From Mycolicibacterium frederiksbergense (lineage in GTDB: Bacteria; Actinomycetota; Actinomycetes; Mycobacteriales; Mycobacteriaceae): a stretch of 64,000 nt of DNA. Where the stretch lies: assembly GCF_012223425.1 (NCBI RefSeq), contig NZ_CP038799.1:1674001-1738000 (forward strand). The letters run 5' to 3'. Position numbers and translations under genes: made by a program. Of the stretch, positions 37,797-49,700 are shown one piece after another. Within the stretch, counting starts at the first letter, position 1, and every line of letters begins with the position of its first letter. Below the pieces are notes generated by a model. The model was not told where the DNA came from, did not search any database, and was given only the letters and a program-made list of their open reading frames with translations.

Positions 37797-39206
37797 TCAT
37801 CCTTGGCGGTGTCGGCGGTCCCGGGCCGGGACACCGTTGACGCCCTCGATCGAATGCGCGTAGGTGCCGATGGCGAAAGCCAGCGCCGGTCCGGTGATCG
37901 ACAGCGCACGGTGGTCGACGTTCTCGATGTCATCGCGGGCGGTGCCGTGGTTGGGGTCGAAGGCGGCCCCGGCGCGCCCACCCCAGAGTCGGGCCTGCAC
38001 GGCGCTCTTGCGCTGGTTCGATCCGGTGGTCAGTCCACCGACGGGCACGCCCGCGGTCAGGAACGGGCCGGAGTCGCCGGCGCCGTCCAGCGGGATGTCG
38101 GCCGGCCGGACGCCGGCAAGGTTGAGGTAACCGGCCAGGGTGCGCTCGATCCCGGCCGAACCCTCGGGTGCCTCGTTGGTCGCGGCGGACTGGTCACCGT
38201 CATATGTGAAGAAGCCGGCGTTCTGCGAGCCGAGCATGTCCGCATCCAAGTAGACGGCGATGTCGTCGAGCTGGCCCGCGTCCAGACCGGAGACATATTT
38301 TCCTGCCGCGCCCAGACTCTCGGACCCCCAGAAGGCGAATCGCACGGCGTTGCCATCCGCGGGCGCCGGCCCCAGCGCGGCGGCGATGCTCAGCAACGCC
38401 GCCACCCCGGTGCCGTTGTCGTTGATCCCGGGGCTGCGGGACGCGCTGTCCAGGTTGGCGCCGGCCATCACCACATTGGTGGTGTCGCCGGTGGTGGTCT
38501 GGGCGAGGACATTGCGTGATTTCGCCACGGAGGCCTGCGCGTCGAGGGTCAGCCGGACCGGTGCGGTGGTGCGGCGCAACGCAGCATCGGTCGTGCGGTC
38601 GATGACGGCGACCGGCAGCGTGAGCTTCTGGTAGTAGCCGGGCTCGAACAGCCCCTTGGTACCGCCGGCGCTCACCACCAGCAGGCCCACCGCGCCCTTG
38701 GCGACGGCGGCGTTCTGTTTGACGACCACCGAACACCCGGTGTCGTCGACGATCGCCAGCGCTCCGCGCACATCGCCGTAGTCCGCGGCGGCGCACCCGG
38801 CGGGTTTGCGGGGCCGCAGGGACTGGCCGCTGACTCCGCCGCGCGGGGTGCCCGCGAGTGGGGATGCCTGCGTGACGGGGTAGCTGCGGCCGCCGATCTG
38901 CAGGGTCGGCTTCCCCGGGTCGCCCATCTTGAGCCATTCGAATTCCGGTGTGCTGACCTCGAATCCGCCGTCGCGCAGCACACCGGCGACATACTCGACC
39001 GTGGCCTCGTACCCGGGTGTGCCGACCGCCCGGTTGCCCCGGTTGGCGGCGGCGATACCGTTGAGCTCCTCGAGGTGGCCGAAGATGGCGTCGGCGTTCA
39101 CCTTGCCCGCGAGGTCACGGGCCGGGTCGGCGGGCGCGGGTTCCGGTGCCGCCGCACACGATGTCAGCATCAGCGCAGCGGCCGCCACCGCCAGCGCTCG
39201 TCTCAT
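37797..39206 (-). CDS. M28-family lipoprotein lacking two zinc ligands (predicted pseudo-peptidase)
   Basis: 469 residues, lipobox LMLTSC at the end of a short signal peptide, then a PA-domain insert and an M28 peptidase fold. It is a full-length paralog of the upstream LpqL. Zinc site comparison: GAHLDS in LpqL is GANLDS here, and WGAEELG is WGSESLG, so the first zinc His and the second Glu are lost; GINDNG, the third Asp (DADMLG) and a late His are kept. It may bind substrates without cutting them. Its ATG overlaps the lpqL stop (ATGA), so the pair is made together. Confidence 0.88.
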   Translation of the reverse strand: MRRALAVAAAALMLTSCAAAPEPAPADPARDLAGKVNADAIFGHLEELNGIAAANRGNRAVGTPGYEATVEYVAGVLRDGGFEVSTPEFEWLKMGDPGKPTLQIGGRSYPVTQASPLAGTPRGGVSGQSLRPRKPAGCAAADYGDVRGALAIVDDTGCSVVVKQNAAVAKGAVGLLVVSAGGTKGLFEPGYYQKLTLPVAVIDRTTDAALRRTTAPVRLTLDAQASVAKSRNVLAQTTTGDTTNVVMAGANLDSASRSPGINDNGTGVAALLSIAAALGPAPADGNAVRFAFWGSESLGAAGKYVSGLDAGQLDDIAVYLDADMLGSQNAGFFTYDGDQSAATNEAPEGSAGIERTLAGYLNLAGVRPADIPLDGAGDSGPFLTAGVPVGGLTTGSNQRKSAVQARLWGGRAGAAFDPNHGTARDDIENVDHRALSITGPALAFAIGTYAHSIEGVNGVPARDRRHRQG

Positions 39207-40699
39207 GAGTCGGACTGTGCGTGCCGGGTGCGGTCCTCGCGCACCGGCACTCCGTTGCGGCCGCTGATGTCCTGTGCGTAGAAGGCCGTCGAGTAGCCGA
39301 CTCCACGGCCCAGGATCTCAAGTGCCGTGCGGTCGATGTGGTCGAGGGTGTCGGTGGCCTTGTGATAGTTGGGATCGAACGGCTGGTCGGCGTTCCCGCC
39401 CCAGAGCTCGGCCTGCTCGGCGGTCATGTTCTCCTCGGCGCCGGAGAACAGTCCACCGGAGGGGATTCCGGCCTGGGTGAAGGCGTCGTAATCGGAGCGC
39501 CCGTCAAAGCTGGTGTCCCTGCCCGGCTTACCCGCACCGTCGAGGTACCCGATCAGTAGGCGTTCGATCCCGGCGGAGCCCTCCGGTACCCGGGGGACGC
39601 TGCCGTCGGCCGCCGGTGGCGCGGACTGGTTTCCGTCATAGGTGAAGTAGCCCGGATTCGGCGAACCCACCATGTCGAAGTTCAGGTAGAGCGCGATGTC
39701 CTTGAGCGCCTCGGCATCCAGCCTGCCGACGTAGTCCGCCGAGCCCCGCAGGCCGAGTTCCTCGGCGCCCCAGAATCCGAAGCGGACCGCGTTCTGGACG
39801 TCCGGCGAGCTGCCCATCTGCAGCGCGGTCTCCAACACCGCGGCCACCCCCGAGCCGTTGTCGTTGATCCCCGGCCCCTCGGGCACGCTGTCCAGGTGGG
39901 CACCCACCATGACGACGTTCTCGGTGGATCCGGTCGTGGTCTGGGCGATCACGTTGCTGGTCTTCTTGACGTCGACACCGGCCGTGAGTTTGACGGTGGC
40001 CTCGCCGGGGTTGGCGCGCAAGCGGGCGCCCTCGGCCTCGGTGATCGCCAGGACCGGGATCTTGACCGTGGTCTTACTGCCGAGGGTGCCGCCGAATTCC
40101 TCGAGCGGGCGGTCCTCGTTGTCGGCGATGAGCAGTGCGACCGCTCCCCGTTTGGCGGCGATGCCGGCCTTCTCGCCGAACTGACAGGTCCCGCGGTCCA
40201 CCAGCACCACCGCCCCCTGTACCGGCAGGCCCTCGTAGTCGGCGTCGGCGCAGCCCGGGCTCTCGTCGGCGGGCGCGGCGACCAGAGGGCCGGACACACC
40301 ATGCGGATCGGTGCCGACCGTGAAGGACATGCCCTTGGCGCTGACCTTGCTGCCCGCCACCGTCACATCCGGTTCCTCGGCGAATGGCAGCCGCACCTCG
40401 AACTCTTCGGTCTTCGCATCGAAACCCTTGGCACGCAACAGGTTTACGACGTAGTCGACGCTGGCCTGATAGCCGGGGGTGCCCATCGCCCGGTTACCGT
40501 CGTGCTGGTCGGCGATCTCCTGCAGTCGGGTCAGGTGCCCCATCATGGCGTCGGTGCTGAGGCTCTGGCCGATCTCGTCGGCGTATGCCGTCGCGTCCAC
40601 GCGCGACTCCGACGGTGCATCCTTACCGCAGCCGCTGACACCCATGGCGAGGGCGGCCACGGACAGCATGGCCACCAGGGACCGTGATCTGAACTGCAT
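39203..40699 (-). CDS. lpqL: M28-family lipoprotein aminopeptidase
   Basis: 498 residues, the counterpart of Rv0418 (LpqL). The signal peptide ends in lipobox GVSGC, so it is anchored outside the membrane. A PA domain (residues about 130-240) is inserted before the catalytic core, whose zinc and catalytic residues are intact: VGAHLDSVPEG, GINDNGSG, FWGAEELG, NFDMVGSPNPG and a late His in PNYHKATDTLDHID. It should remove N-terminal residues from peptides in the envelope. ATG 40699 is preferred to a GTG three codons upstream. The giant repeat gene ends 32 bases before it on the same strand. Confidence 0.92.
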   Translation of the reverse strand: MQFRSRSLVAMLSVAALAMGVSGCGKDAPSESRVDATAYADEIGQSLSTDAMMGHLTRLQEIADQHDGNRAMGTPGYQASVDYVVNLLRAKGFDAKTEEFEVRLPFAEEPDVTVAGSKVSAKGMSFTVGTDPHGVSGPLVAAPADESPGCADADYEGLPVQGAVVLVDRGTCQFGEKAGIAAKRGAVALLIADNEDRPLEEFGGTLGSKTTVKIPVLAITEAEGARLRANPGEATVKLTAGVDVKKTSNVIAQTTTGSTENVVMVGAHLDSVPEGPGINDNGSGVAAVLETALQMGSSPDVQNAVRFGFWGAEELGLRGSADYVGRLDAEALKDIALYLNFDMVGSPNPGYFTYDGNQSAPPAADGSVPRVPEGSAGIERLLIGYLDGAGKPGRDTSFDGRSDYDAFTQAGIPSGGLFSGAEENMTAEQAELWGGNADQPFDPNYHKATDTLDHIDRTALEILGRGVGYSTAFYAQDISGRNGVPVREDRTRHAQSDS

Positions 40700-40731
40700 G
40701 AGCCCCACGGTAGCCGACAGTCGCGGACCGC

Positions 40732-43700
40732 CTAGAGCAGAATCACCAAGGCGATGAGCAGCGGGATACTCGAGAGTCCTCCACTATCGGTGGCGAGCAC
40801 GGTGAACGTCCTGGCGCCCAACAGTAAGACCTGCGGTGTAAAGAACTTCACGGCGCGCAACGCCTCCTCATACTGGGCCGGAGTCCCGGCTCCGGTAAGC
40901 GTGAGGACACCGGTGGCCGAGTTGAAGTTGGCCGTGACCGGGTTGTTGGCCGGCTGGGTGTAGCTGAGCACATCGTCGGTGTCGTGGCCGACTGTGATCG
41001 CCAGCGTGACGCTGGACAACGTCGACGAGGTCGGGTCGGTCACCGAGATCAGCGGGTCGACGGTGACGGCCGGACTGCCGGAGTTGTAGATCAGGTTGCC
41101 CACGATGGAGGTGACCACCAGAGGCGGCAGATTGATCCCCACTACCGTCACCGCGGTCGCACCCGGCAGCAGGCTCGTCGCACCCTGTATATCGGTCACC
41201 GAGAACTCGATGGTGCGGACCCCGACCAGGGCGCCCGCGCCCGTCGAGAATGTCACCGACTGCAGCACCGTCTGGTAGGCCGCCGTAGAGGCGTCACCGG
41301 TCAGGGTGAGGACCCCGTTCGAGTACGTGCCGGTGATCCCGGCCGAGGGTGTGAACGTCAGCTCATCGGTCGCGTCGCCACCCAGAGCGATCGTGACCGT
41401 CGCCCCTGACAGGTTCTGCCCGGGGTCGTTCACGATCGTCACCACCGGCGATACGGTCATCGACTGCCCTGCGGTCACCGCCCCGACCGGGGTGGTCAGA
41501 ATCGTGGGCGCCGCGTTGGCGACCGCCACCACCGTCAACGCTGTCACACCCGGCAGCAGCGCCTCCTGGCCGGCCGCGTCGGTCACGGAGAACTCGATGG
41601 TACGCACCCCGATCAGGCCGGCGGCATCCGTGGAGAACGAGACCGATTGCAGCACAGTCTGATAATCCGCCGACGAGGCTCCACCCGTCAGCGTGAGGAC
41701 ACCATTGCTGTAAGAGCCGTTGATTCCACCAGAAGCGGTAAACGTCAACTCATCTGCGGGATCTGCACCCAAGCTGATCGTGACTGTCGCCCCGGTGATG
41801 TCCTCCCCCGGGTCATTGACGATGGTCACGATGGGCGACACTGTGGTCGACTGACCGGCCGTCACCACACCCACCGGCAGTGCCACGACTGTAGGCGCGA
41901 CATTGACCGCAGCCACCACGGTTATCGCCGTAACTCCGGGAACCAGCGCCTCCAACCCGGCCGCGTCGGTCACGGAGAACTCGATGGTACGCACCCCTAC
42001 CAGGCCGGCAGGATCGGTGGAGAGCGAGACCGACTGTAGGACTGTCTGGTACGCCGCTACCGACGCGGATCCGGTCAGGGTGAGAACACCGTCCGCATAC
42101 GAACCAGTGACACCGTTCGAAGCGGTGAACGTCAACTCGTCAGAGGGATCAGCACCCAGGGTGATCGTCACCGTCGCGCCGGAGAGATTCTGGCCGGGGT
42201 CATTGACGATGGTCACGATGGGCGATACCGCCGACGACTGACCCGCTGTGGCAACTCCCGCAGGAAGTGTGAGCACCGTCGGCGCAGTGTTCAGCGCCGC
42301 CACGACGGTCAGCGCGGTGATGCCCGGTAGCAGCGACTCTTGGCCGACGGCGTCGGTTACCGCGAATTCGATGGTGCGCACGCCCACCAACCCTGCGACA
42401 TCGGTGGTGAACGAGACCGACTGCAGGACTGTCTGGTACGCCGCAGCTGTCGCGCTGCCGGTCAGCGTGAGCACACCGTTGGAATACGACCCAGAAATGC
42501 CATTCGACGGCGTGAAGGTCAACTCGTCTGACGGATCGGCACCCAGCGTGATCGTCACCGTCGCGCCGGAGAGATTCTGGCCGGGGTCATTGACGATGGT
42601 CACGATGGGCGATACCGCCGACGACTGACCCGCTGTGGCAACTCCCGCAGGAAGTGTGAGCACCGTCGGCGCAGTGTTCAGCGCCGCCACGACGGTCAGC
42701 GCGGTGATGCCCGGTAGCAGCGACTCCTGGCCGACGGCGTCGGTTACCGCGAATTCGATGGTGCGCACGCCCACCAACCCTGCGACATCGGTGGTGAACG
42801 AGACCGACTGCAGGACTGTCTGGTACGCCGCAGCTGTCGCGCTGCCGGTCAGCGTGAGCACACCGTTGGAATACGACCCAGAAATGCCATTCGACGGCGT
42901 GAAGGTCAACTCGTCTGACGGATCGGCACCCAGCGTGATGGTCACCGTGGCGCCGTCGAGCAGTTCGCCGGGCTCGTTCACGATCACCACGATCGGCGAC
43001 ACCGTCGTGGACTGACCGGCGGTCACCGCACCCACCGGCGTCGTGACAATCGTCGGTGCACCGTTCAACCCCCCGACCACAGTCAGCGCGGTCACCCCGG
43101 GCAGCAGCGACTCCTGACCCGCAGCATCCACAACGGAGAACTCAATCGTGCGCACCCCAACAAGCCCGGCGGCGTCAGTGGAGAAAGACACCGACTGCAG
43201 CACAGTCTGATACGCCGCAGCAGTCGCACTGCCGGTCAGGGTGAGCACACCGTCCGCATACGAACCAGTGACACCGTTCGAAGCGGTGAACGTCAACTCG
43301 TCTGACGGATCACCACCCAACGTGATCGTCACCGTCGCCCCGGTCAGGTTCTCACCGGTCTCGTTCACAATCACGACCACCGGCGACACCGTGGTCGACT
43401 GACCCGCCGTCACCGCACCCACCGGTGTCGTCACAATCGTCGGGGCGCCGTTCAACACCCCGACCACCGTCAACGCCGTAATGCCCGGTAGCAGCGACTC
43501 CTGACCGGCAGCATCCACAACGGAGAACTCGATGGTGCGCACACCCACCAAGCCGGCGGCATCAGTGGAAAACGACACCGACTGCAGCACAGTCTGATAC
43601 GCCGCCGCCGACGCACTGCCGGTCAGGGTGAGAACCCCATCGGCGTAGGTGCCGGTGATCCCGCCGGATCCGGTGAAGGTCAACTCGTCTAACGGATCAC

Positions 43701-44229
43701 CACCCAACGTGATCGTCACCGTCGCCCCGGTCAGGTTCTCACCGGGCTCACTCACAATCACCACCACCGGCGACACCGTCGTGGACTGACCCGCCGTCAC
43801 CGCACCCACCGGCGTCACCACAATCGTCGGGGCGCCGTTCAACACCCCGACCACAGTCAACGCCGTGATGCCCGGTAGCAGCGACTCCTGGCCGCCGGCG
43901 TCGGTTACCGCGAACTCGATCGTGCGCACACCCACCAACCCGGCGGCATCAGTGGACAACGACACCGACTGCAGCACAGTCTGATACGCCGCAGCAGTCG
44001 CACTGCCGGTCAGGGTGAGAACCCCATCGGCGTAGGTGCCGGTGATCCCGCCGGATCCGGTGAAGGTCAACTCGTCTGACGGATCACCGCCCAAGGTAAT
44101 GGTCACCGTGGCGCCATCCAGAAGTTCGCCGGGCTCGTTCACGATCACGACCACCGGCGACACCGTGGTGGACTGACCGGCGGTCACCGCACCCACCGGT
44201 GTCGTGACAATCGTCGGGGCGCCGTTCAA
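40732..44229 (-). pseudogene. Giant repeat protein, C-terminal part (3' of frameshift)
   Basis: 1165 codons made of repeats 21-29 of the giant secreted protein; there is no signal peptide or ribosome binding site of its own, and the apparent TTG start at 44229 is just the Leu of the repeat linker VVGGLNGAPT. One base lost in the G-run at 44230-44234 separates it from the upstream part. Repeats 25-28 diverge slowly from the consensus and repeat 29 is degenerate, ending in a hydrophobic tail (LSSIPLLIALVILL). No sortase motif and no calcium-binding RTX repeats are seen. Confidence 0.85.
42161..42934 (-). repeat. Tandem duplication of a single 387-bp unit
   Basis: 42161-42547 and 42548-42934 are almost identical, differing visibly near their start and at one silent base (CTCTTGG against CTCCTGG). 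They encode repeats 25 and 26, whose protein sequences match. Confidence 0.8.
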
Positions 44230-46775
44230 CCCCCGACCACAGTCAACGCGGTGATGCCCGGTAGCAGCGACTCCTGGCCGCCGGCGTCGGTTACCGCGAA
44301 CTCGATCGTGCGCACCCCCACCAACCCGGCGGCATCAGTGGACAACGAGACCGACTGCAGCACAGTCTGATACGCCGCCGCCGACGCAGAGCCGGTCAGG
44401 GTGAGCACACCATTCGCGTAGGTGCCGGTGATTCCGTCCGATGGCGTGAACGTCAACTCATCGCTGGGATCGCCGCCCAAGGTGATGGTCACCGTGGCGC
44501 CATCCAGCAGTTCGCCGGGCTCGTTCACGATCACGACGATCGGCGACACCGTCGTGGACTGACCGGCAGTCACGACCCCGACCGGGCTGGTCACAATCGT
44601 CGGCGCCCCATTCAACACCCCGACCACCGTCAACGCCGTCACACCCGGTAGCAGAGACTCCTGACCGGCAGCATCCACAACGGAGAACTCGATGGTGCGC
44701 ACACCCACCAGACCGGCGGCATCAGTGGAGAAAGACACCGACTGCAGCACCGTCTGATACGCCGCCGCGGTCGCGGAGCCGGTCAGCGTGAGCACACCGT
44801 CCGCATACGAACCGGTGACACCGTTCGAAGCGGTGAAGGTCAACTCATCTGACGGATCAGCACCCAGGGTGATCGTCACCGTCGCCCCGGTGAGGTTCTC
44901 ACCGGGCTCGTTCGCGATCACCACGATCGGCGACACCGTCGTGGACTGACCGGCAGTCACGACCCCGACCGGGCTGGTCACAATCGTCGGCGCCCCATTC
45001 AACACCCCGACCACCGTCAACGCCGTCACACCCGGTAGCAGCGACTCCTGACCGGCAGCATCCACAACGGAGAACTCGATGGTGCGCACACCCACCAAGC
45101 CGGCGGCATCAGTGGAGAAAGACACCGACTGCAGCACCGTCTGATACGCCGCCGCGGTCGCGGAGCCGGTCAGCGTGAGCACACCGTCCGCATACGAACC
45201 GGTGACACCGTTCGAAGCGGTGAAGGTCAACTCGTCTAACGGATCACCACCCAACGTGATCGTCACCGTCGCCCCGGTCAGGTTCTCACCGGGCTCACTC
45301 ACAATCACCACCACCGGCGACACCGTCGTGGACTGACCCGCCGTCACCGCACCCACCGGCGTCACCACAATCGTCGGGGCGCCGTTCAACACCCCGACCA
45401 CAGTCAACGCCGTGATGCCCGGTAGCAGCGACTCCTGGCCGCCGGCGTCGGTTACCGCGAACTCGATCGTGCGCACACCCACCAACCCGGCGGCATCAGT
45501 GGACAACGACACCGACTGCAGCACAGTCTGATACGCCGCAGCAGTCGCACTGCCGGTCAGGGTGAGAACCCCATCGGCGTAGGTGCCGGTGATCCCGCCG
45601 GATCCGGTGAAGGTCAACTCGTCTGACGGATCACCGCCCAAGGTAATGGTCACCGTGGCGCCATCCAGAAGTTCGCCGGGCTCGTTCACGATCACGACCA
45701 CCGGCGACACCGTGGTGGACTGACCGGCGGTCACCGCACCCACCGGTGTCGTGACAATCGTCGGGGCGCCGTTCAACCCCCCGACCACAGTCAACGCGGT
45801 GATGCCCGGTAGCAGCGACTCCTGGCCGCCGGCGTCGGTTACCGCGAACTCGATCGTGCGCACCCCCACCAACCCGGCGGCATCAGTGGACAACGAGACC
45901 GACTGCAGCACAGTCTGATACGCCGCCGCCGACGCAGAGCCGGTCAGGGTGAGCACACCATTCGCGTAGGTGCCGGTGATTCCGTCCGATGGCGTGAACG
46001 TCAACTCATCGCTGGGATCGCCGCCCAAGGTGATGGTCACCGTGGCGCCATCCAGCAGTTCGCCGGGCTCGTTCACGATCACGACGATCGGCGACACCGT
46101 CGTGGACTGACCGGCAGTCACGACCCCGACCGGGCTGGTCACAATCGTCGGCGCCCCATTCAACACCCCGACCACCGTCAACGCCGTCACACCCGGTAGC
46201 AGAGACTCCTGACCGGCAGCATCCACAACGGAGAACTCGATGGTGCGCACACCCACCAGACCGGCGGCATCAGTGGAGAAAGACACCGACTGCAGCACCG
46301 TCTGATACGCCGCCGCGGTCGCGGAGCCGGTCAGCGTGAGCACACCGTCCGCATACGAACCGGTGACACCGTTCGAAGCGGTGAAGGTCAACTCATCTGA
46401 CGGATCAGCACCCAGGGTGATCGTCACCGTCGCCCCGGTGAGGTTCTCACCGGGCTCGTTCGCGATCACCACGATCGGCGACACCGTCGTGGACTGACCG
46501 GCAGTCACGACCCCGACCGGGCTGGTCACAATCGTCGGCGCCCCATTCAACACCCCGACCACCGTCAACGCCGTCACACCCGGTAGCAGCGACTCCTGAC
46601 CGGCAGCATCCACAACGGAGAACTCGATGGTGCGCACACCCACCAAGCCGGCGGCATCAGTGGAGAAAGACACCGACTGCAGCACCGTCTGATACGCCGC
46701 CGCGGTCGCGGAGCCGGTCAGCGTGAGCACACCGTCCGCATACGAACCGGTGACACCGTTCGAAGCGGTGAAGGT
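43681..46775 (-). repeat. Tandem duplication of a four-unit block (1548 bp)
   Basis: 43681-45227 and 45228-46775 read as the same sequence over the stretches I compared base by base (about the first 550 bases); the only difference seen is the missing C at 44230-44234 in the first copy. Both outer junctions fall inside repeat units, where similarity ends abruptly. Confidence 0.8.
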
Positions 46776-49700
46776 CAACTCATCTGACGGATCACCACCC
46801 AACGTGATCGTCACCGTCGCCCCGGTCAGGTTCTCACCGGGCTCACTCACAATCACCACCACCGGCGACACCGTCGTGGACTGACCCGCCGTCACCGCAC
46901 CCACCGGCGTCACCACAATCGTGGGTGCACCATTCAACACCCCGACCACAGTCAACGCCGTGATGCCGGGCAGCAGCGACTCCTGGCCGCCGGCGTCGGT
47001 TACCGCGAACTCGATCGTCCGCACACCCACCAACCCGGCGGCATCAGTGGACAACGACACCGACTGCAGCACAGTCTGATACGCCGCAGCAGTCGCAGAG
47101 CCGGTCAGGGTGAGCACACCGTTTGAATACGAGCCAGAAACTCCATTCGACGGCGTGAACGTCAGCTCATCGCTGGGATCGCCGCCCAAGGTAATGGTCA
47201 CCGTGGCGCCATCCAGAAGTTCGCCGGGCTCGTTCACGATCACGACCACTGGTGACACTGTCGTGGACTGACCGGCGGTCATCGCACCCACCGGTGTCGT
47301 GACAATTGTGGGTGCACCATTCAGTACACCCACGACCGTCAGCGCGGTAATGCCGGGCAGCAGCGACTCCTGGCCGACGGCGTCGGTTACCGCGAACTCG
47401 ATCGTCCGCACACCCACCAAGCCTGCGGCATCAGTGGACAACGAGACCGACTGCAGTACCGTCTGATACGCCGCAGCTGTCGCAGAGCCGGTCAGGGTGA
47501 GCACACCATTCGCGTAGGTGCCGGTGATTCCGTCCGATGGCGTGAACGTCAACTCATCGCTGGGATCGCCGCCCAACGTGATGGTCACCGTCGCACCATC
47601 CAGCAGTTCGCCGGGCTCATTCACGATCACGACCATCGGCGACACCGTCGTGGACTGACCCGCAGTCACCACACCCACCGGAGTCACCACAATCGTCGGG
47701 GCCCCATTCAACACCCCGACCACCGTCAACGCCGTCACACCCGGAAGCAGCGACTCCTGACCGACGGCGTCGGTTACCGCGAACTCGATCGTCCGCACAC
47801 CCACCAAGCCTGCGGCGTCGGTGGTGAACGAAACTGATTGCAGTACTGTCTGATACGCCGCAGTTGTCGCAGAGCCGGTCAGGGTGAGAACCCCATCGGC
47901 GTAGGTGCCGGTGATCCCGCCGGATCCCGTGAAGGTCAACTCGTCTAACGGATCACCACCCAGCGCGATCGTCACCGTCGCACCACCGAGCAGCTCACCT
48001 GGCTCATTCACAATCACCACGATCGGCGACACCGTGGTCGACTGACCGGCAGTCACGACCCCGACCGGGCTGGTCACAATCGTCGGCGCCCCATTCAACA
48101 CCCCGACCACCGTCAACGCCGTCACACCCGGCAGCAGCGACTCCTGACCCGCAGCATCCACAACGGAGAACTCAATCGTGCGCACCCCAACAAGCCCGGC
48201 GGCATCAGTGGAAAACGACACCGACTGCAGCACCGTCTGATACGCCGCCGCCGACGCAGAGCCGGTCAGCGTGAGCACACCATTCGCGTAGGTGCCGGTG
48301 ATCCCGCCCGATGGGGTGAACGTCAGCTCATCGCTGGGATCGCCGCCCAAGGTGATCGTCACCGTGGCGCCATCCAGCAGCTCACCCGGCTCATTCACGA
48401 TCACGACCACCGGCGACACCGTCGTGGACTGACCGGCAGTCACGACCCCGACCGGTGTCGTGACAATCGTGGGTGCACCATTCAACACCCCGACCACAGT
48501 CAGCGCGGTGATGCCGGGCAGCAGCGACTCCTGGCCGACGGCGTCGGTTACGGAGAACTCAATCGTGCGCACCCCAACAAGCCCTGCGGCATCAGTGGAA
48601 AACGACACCGACTGCAGCACAGTCTGGTACGCCGAAGCGGTTGCAGAGCCGGTCAGGGTGAGCACACCGTTTGAATACGACCCAGAAATGCCATTCGACG
48701 GCGTGAACGTCAACTCGTCTGTCGGATCAGCGCCCAGCGTGATGGTCACCGTCGCGCCGGTCAGGTTCTCACCGGTCTCGTTCACGATCACGACCACCGG
48801 CGACACCGTCGTGGACTGACCGGCAGTAACGACCCCGACCGGGCTGGTCACGATCGTCGGGGCGCCGTTCAACACCCCGACGACAGTCAGCGCGGTCACA
48901 CCCGGAAGCAGCGACTCCTGGCCGACGGCGTCGGTTACCGCGAACTCGATCGTGCGCACACCCACCAAGCCTGCGGCGTCGGTGGTGAACGAGACCGACT
49001 GCAGTACTGTCTGATACGCCGAAGTTGTCGCAGAGCCGGTCAGGGTGAGCACACCGTCCGCATACGAACCAGTGACACCGTTCGAAGCGGTGAAGGTCAA
49101 CTCGTCTGACGGATCACCGCCCAAGGTGATGGTCACCGTGGCGCCGTCGAGCAGCTCACCTGGCTCATTCACGATCACGACCACCGGCGACACCGTCGTG
49201 GACTGACCGGCAGTAACGACCCCGACCGGGCTGGTCACGATCGTCGGCGCCCCATTCAACACCCCGACCACCGTCAACGCCGTGATGCCGGGCAACAGCG
49301 ACTCCTGGCCGACGGCGTCGGTTACCGCGAACTCGATCGTCCGCACACCCACCAACCCTGCGGCGTCGGTGGTGAACGAGACCGACTGCAGCACAGTCTG
49401 ATACGCCGCAGCTGTCGCAGAGCCGGTCAGGGTGAGCACACCATTCGCGTAGGTGCCGGTGATTCCGTCCGATGGCGTGAACGTCAACTCATCGCTGGGA
49501 TCGCCGCCCAACGTGATCGTCACCGTCGCCCCGGTCAGGTTCTCACCGGTCTCGTTCACAATCACGACCACCGGCGACACCGTGGTCGACTGACCCGCCG
49601 TCACCGCACCCACCGGAGTCACCACAATCGTCGGGGCCCCATTCAACACCCCGACCACCGTCAACGCCGTCACACCCGGAAGCAGCGACTCCTGACCGAC

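Noticed and set aside
42248..43015. Identical 126-codon plus-strand frames
   Set aside because: They are antisense to repeats 25 and 26 and arise from the unit duplication.
40732..44229. The downstream frame as an independent gene
   Set aside because: It has no signal peptide, no ribosome binding site and begins in mid-repeat; the frame continues the upstream protein once the missing base is restored.
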